A stretch of 7,614 nucleotides of DNA from Actinomycetota bacterium. GTDB taxonomy: Bacteria > Actinomycetota > Thermoleophilia > Miltoncostaeales > Miltoncostaeaceae. The stretch lies in the NCBI GenBank assembly GCA_005800465.1, contig SYFI01000004.1, positions 1-7,614 on the forward strand, read 5' to 3'. A program made the position numbers and the translations under genes. Below are positions 6,475 to 7,614 of the stretch, piece after piece (position 1 is the first letter of the stretch; every line of letters starts with the position of its first letter). Below the pieces are notes generated by a model, which did no database searches, had not been told where the DNA came from, and saw only the letters and a program-made list of their open reading frames with translations.

Positions 6475-6714
6475 CTACTCGGAGACCGGGGACTCAGGGG
6501 TATCCGGCGTGTCGGGGGCCGTTCCGGCGCGGGCCTCGGCCTCGGCCTCGGCGATGGCGCGGGGGATCAACTCGGCCACGGCGGATGACAGATCGGATGC
6601 CTGCTGCGCCAACTCCTCGACTCCTGCACGCGGGGTGTTGGCGGCCTCCCGAATTCGCACAGCCAAGTTCTCGAGCCGGGCGGTCGCCTGCGCCAGTTTG
6701 TCGCGGGCGCTCAT
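6475..6714 (-). CDS. Small acidic helical protein, xseB position (possible ExoVII small subunit)
   Basis: A 79-residue protein whose ATG overlaps the nusB stop as ATGA, so it is very likely translated in coupling with nusB. It is predicted almost wholly helical: KLAQATARLENLAVRIREA, a short turn with NTPRAG, then VEELAQQASDLSSAVAELI, then an acidic Ala/Glu tail ending in a Thr-Asp-Pro-rich stretch. The helix-turn-helix plan, the LExL pattern and the place between nusB and dxs fit XseB, the small subunit of exonuclease VII, which binds the XseA catalytic subunit. The match is loose: the second half lacks the usual Cys/Glu-rich pattern, and no xseA is next to it. It could equally be a lineage-specific small protein of unknown function. 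It ends 16 bases from the convergent budA remnant. Confidence 0.8.
   Translation of the reverse strand: MSARDKLAQATARLENLAVRIREAANTPRAGVEELAQQASDLSSAVAELIPRAIAEAEAEARAGTAPDTPDTPESPVSE
6533..6552. repeat. Short tandem hexamer inside the small ORF
   Basis: The plus strand has GCCTCG three times in a row plus a partial copy. On the coding (minus) strand this gives the Ala-Glu run AEAEAEA in the acidic tail of the small protein. Such a repeat could gain or lose six-base units without breaking the frame. It looks like simple low-complexity coding sequence, not an element. Confidence 0.6.
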
Positions 6715-7127
6715 GCGGCGGCTTCGCCACCTTCACGGGTAATCCGGCCAAGGATTCCATTCACAAACCCCGGGGCCTCCGCGGCGCACCACTTCTTCGC
6801 CATCTCCACCGCCTCGTCAATCGCGACGGGAGCCGGCACCTCTCCCGTGCGGATCTCGTACACCGCAACCCTCAGGATCGCCCGCTCAAGGGGCGCGATA
6901 CGATCGGCCGTCCAGCCCTTGGCGGCGGCCGTGATGCGTTCGTCAATTGCCGGGATATCGGCATCCACGCCAGCCACCAGCGCCTCGGTAAACGGATCGG
7001 TCGCGTAATCGCCCGCGCGTGCCCCGTTGGCCTTCAGCTCATCAAGCGACAAACCGGTGACATCGCGCTGGTACAGCAGTACCACCGCCTGCCTGCGTGC
7101 CTCACGCCGTGAGACCGGGCCGGTCAT
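6711..7127 (-). CDS. nusB: Transcription antitermination factor NusB
   Basis: NusB pairs with NusE (ribosomal protein S10) on boxA RNA and supports antitermination, mainly of rRNA operons; it acts in the cytosol with RNA polymerase. The 138-residue product has the family's all-helical layout. It begins SRREARRQAVVLLYQRDVTG (the RNA-binding Arg-rich helix), and the centre has AAKGWTADRIAPLERAILRVAVYEI, where W..DRI.PLERAILR is a hallmark. The end has PVAIDEAVEMAKKWCAAEAPGFVNGILGRI, matching the usual NEAVELAK...FVNGVLD pattern. The ATG at 7125-7127 overlaps the accC TGA as ATGA, and its own TGA overlaps the next ORF the same way, so all three are likely coupled. The accC-nusB pairing is widely conserved in Gram-positive bacteria. 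Confidence 0.95.
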   Translation of the reverse strand: MTGPVSRREARRQAVVLLYQRDVTGLSLDELKANGARAGDYATDPFTEALVAGVDADIPAIDERITAAAKGWTADRIAPLERAILRVAVYEIRTGEVPAPVAIDEAVEMAKKWCAAEAPGFVNGILGRITREGGEAAA

Positions 7128-7614
7128 GACGCGCCGCCGCCCATGGATGGAAGAAATTCCGCCCGGTCCACCAGAAAACCCGTGGTGTACGAGCCGGTTG
7201 CAAACAGTTCATCGCGCGAGATCTCACGCAGCAACGGCAGCGTGGTGGGCAGCCCCGTGACAACGCTCTCGTCGAGGGCACGCTGCATGCGGGCCACCGC
7301 TCGCGGGCGATCGGGCGCCCACATGCACAGCTTGGCGAGCAGCGAGTCGTAGTACGGGGGTACGTAGCCCTTGGAACGGCAGTAGGTGTCCACGCGCACA
7401 CCCGGGCCCGCCGCCAGCCGGAACTCATCCAACCGACCGGCGGCCGGACGAAAATCAAAGGCAGGGTCCTCGGCATTGATACGACACTCAATGGAGTGCC
7501 CGTTGGCCTCAATGCGCCCGGTGCGGCTCAGCAGCTGGCCATCGGCAACCCGCAACTGCTCGGCCACGATGTCCAGACCACTCACCAGTTCGGTGACCGG
7601 ATGCTCGACCTGCA
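7124..7614 (-). CDS. accC: Biotin carboxylase, C-terminal part (starts outside window)
   Basis: Biotin carboxylase is the acetyl-CoA carboxylase subunit that carboxylates biotin on its carrier protein with ATP and bicarbonate, for malonyl-CoA and fatty-acid synthesis. About 163 codons are present; the frame is open to the window edge, so the 5' two-thirds lie beyond it. The first visible residues QVEHPVTELVSGLDIV form the conserved active-site RLQVEHPVTE block. Then come IECRINAEDPAFDFRPAAG (C-terminal domain signature), GYVPPYYDSLLAKL and RMQRALDE. A GTG at 7585 is in frame but lies after QVEHP and is not the start. It ends in TGA overlapping nusB. The absence of a biotin-carrier or carboxyltransferase extension after the carboxylase domain shows a stand-alone AccC rather than a fused AccA3/pyruvate carboxylase-type protein. 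Confidence 0.95.
   Translation of the reverse strand, partial: QVEHPVTELVSGLDIVAEQLRVADGQLLSRTGRIEANGHSIECRINAEDPAFDFRPAAGRLDEFRLAAGPGVRVDTYCRSKGYVPPYYDSLLAKLCMWAPDRPRAVARMQRALDESVVTGLPTTLPLLREISRDELFATGSYTTGFLVDRAEFLPSMGGGAS

Noticed and set aside
1..7614. CRISPR array, tRNA/rRNA, insertion sequence, phage or defence genes
   Set aside because: No spaced repeats, no tRNA-like cloverleaf, no transposase or integrase motif and no toxin or nuclease families were seen; apart from the middle segment the window is standard housekeeping operon.

Overview
The window is GC-rich, densely packed bacterial chromosome. Almost everything is read right to left on the minus strand. In transcription order the genes are accC (3' part), nusB, a small helical ORF in the usual xseB position, [a disturbed ~0.9 kb segment], dxs, tlyA, nadK, recN and pyrG (5' end). 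This order resembles the conserved accC-nusB-xseA-xseB-ispA-dxs-tlyA-recN arrangement of Gram-positive bacteria and the tlyA-nadK-recN-...-pyrG cluster of mycobacteria. With the high GC and frequent GTG/TTG starts, it suggests an actinobacterium, possibly a deep-branching lineage such as Thermoleophilia. The lineage is inference from gene order and composition, not from a marker search.

Right part (6475-7614): accC, nusB and the xseB-position ORF are joined by 4-base ATGA stop/start overlaps, so they are one translationally coupled unit covering fatty-acid carboxylation, transcription antitermination and possibly exonuclease VII. Left part (1-5556): dxs (isoprenoid precursor entry), tlyA (rRNA 2'-O-methyltransferase), nadK (NADP supply), recN (SMC-like DNA repair) and pyrG (CTP synthesis) follow with very short gaps or an ATGA overlap. 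The exception is a 77-base gap before pyrG, which holds a strong Shine-Dalgarno sequence and a possible promoter.

Middle part (5557-6474) is the anomaly. In place of the xseA/ispA genes often found here, there are two apparent gene remnants lying head to head. One is a plus-strand alpha-acetolactate decarboxylase (budA/alsD-like) sequence. It lacks its N-terminal ~60 residues and any start codon, and is broken by a -1 frameshift at a CCCC run, yet it keeps the metal-binding HxH...H motif. The other is a minus-strand C-terminal fragment of an unrecognised beta-rich protein. Either this is a rearrangement scar inside an operon, or it is an assembly/sequencing artefact. A TAGGAT -10-like hexamer then sits where it could restart transcription for a leaderless dxs.

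The rest is ordinary housekeeping DNA. I see no CRISPR array, tRNA, rRNA, insertion sequence or novel defence system.
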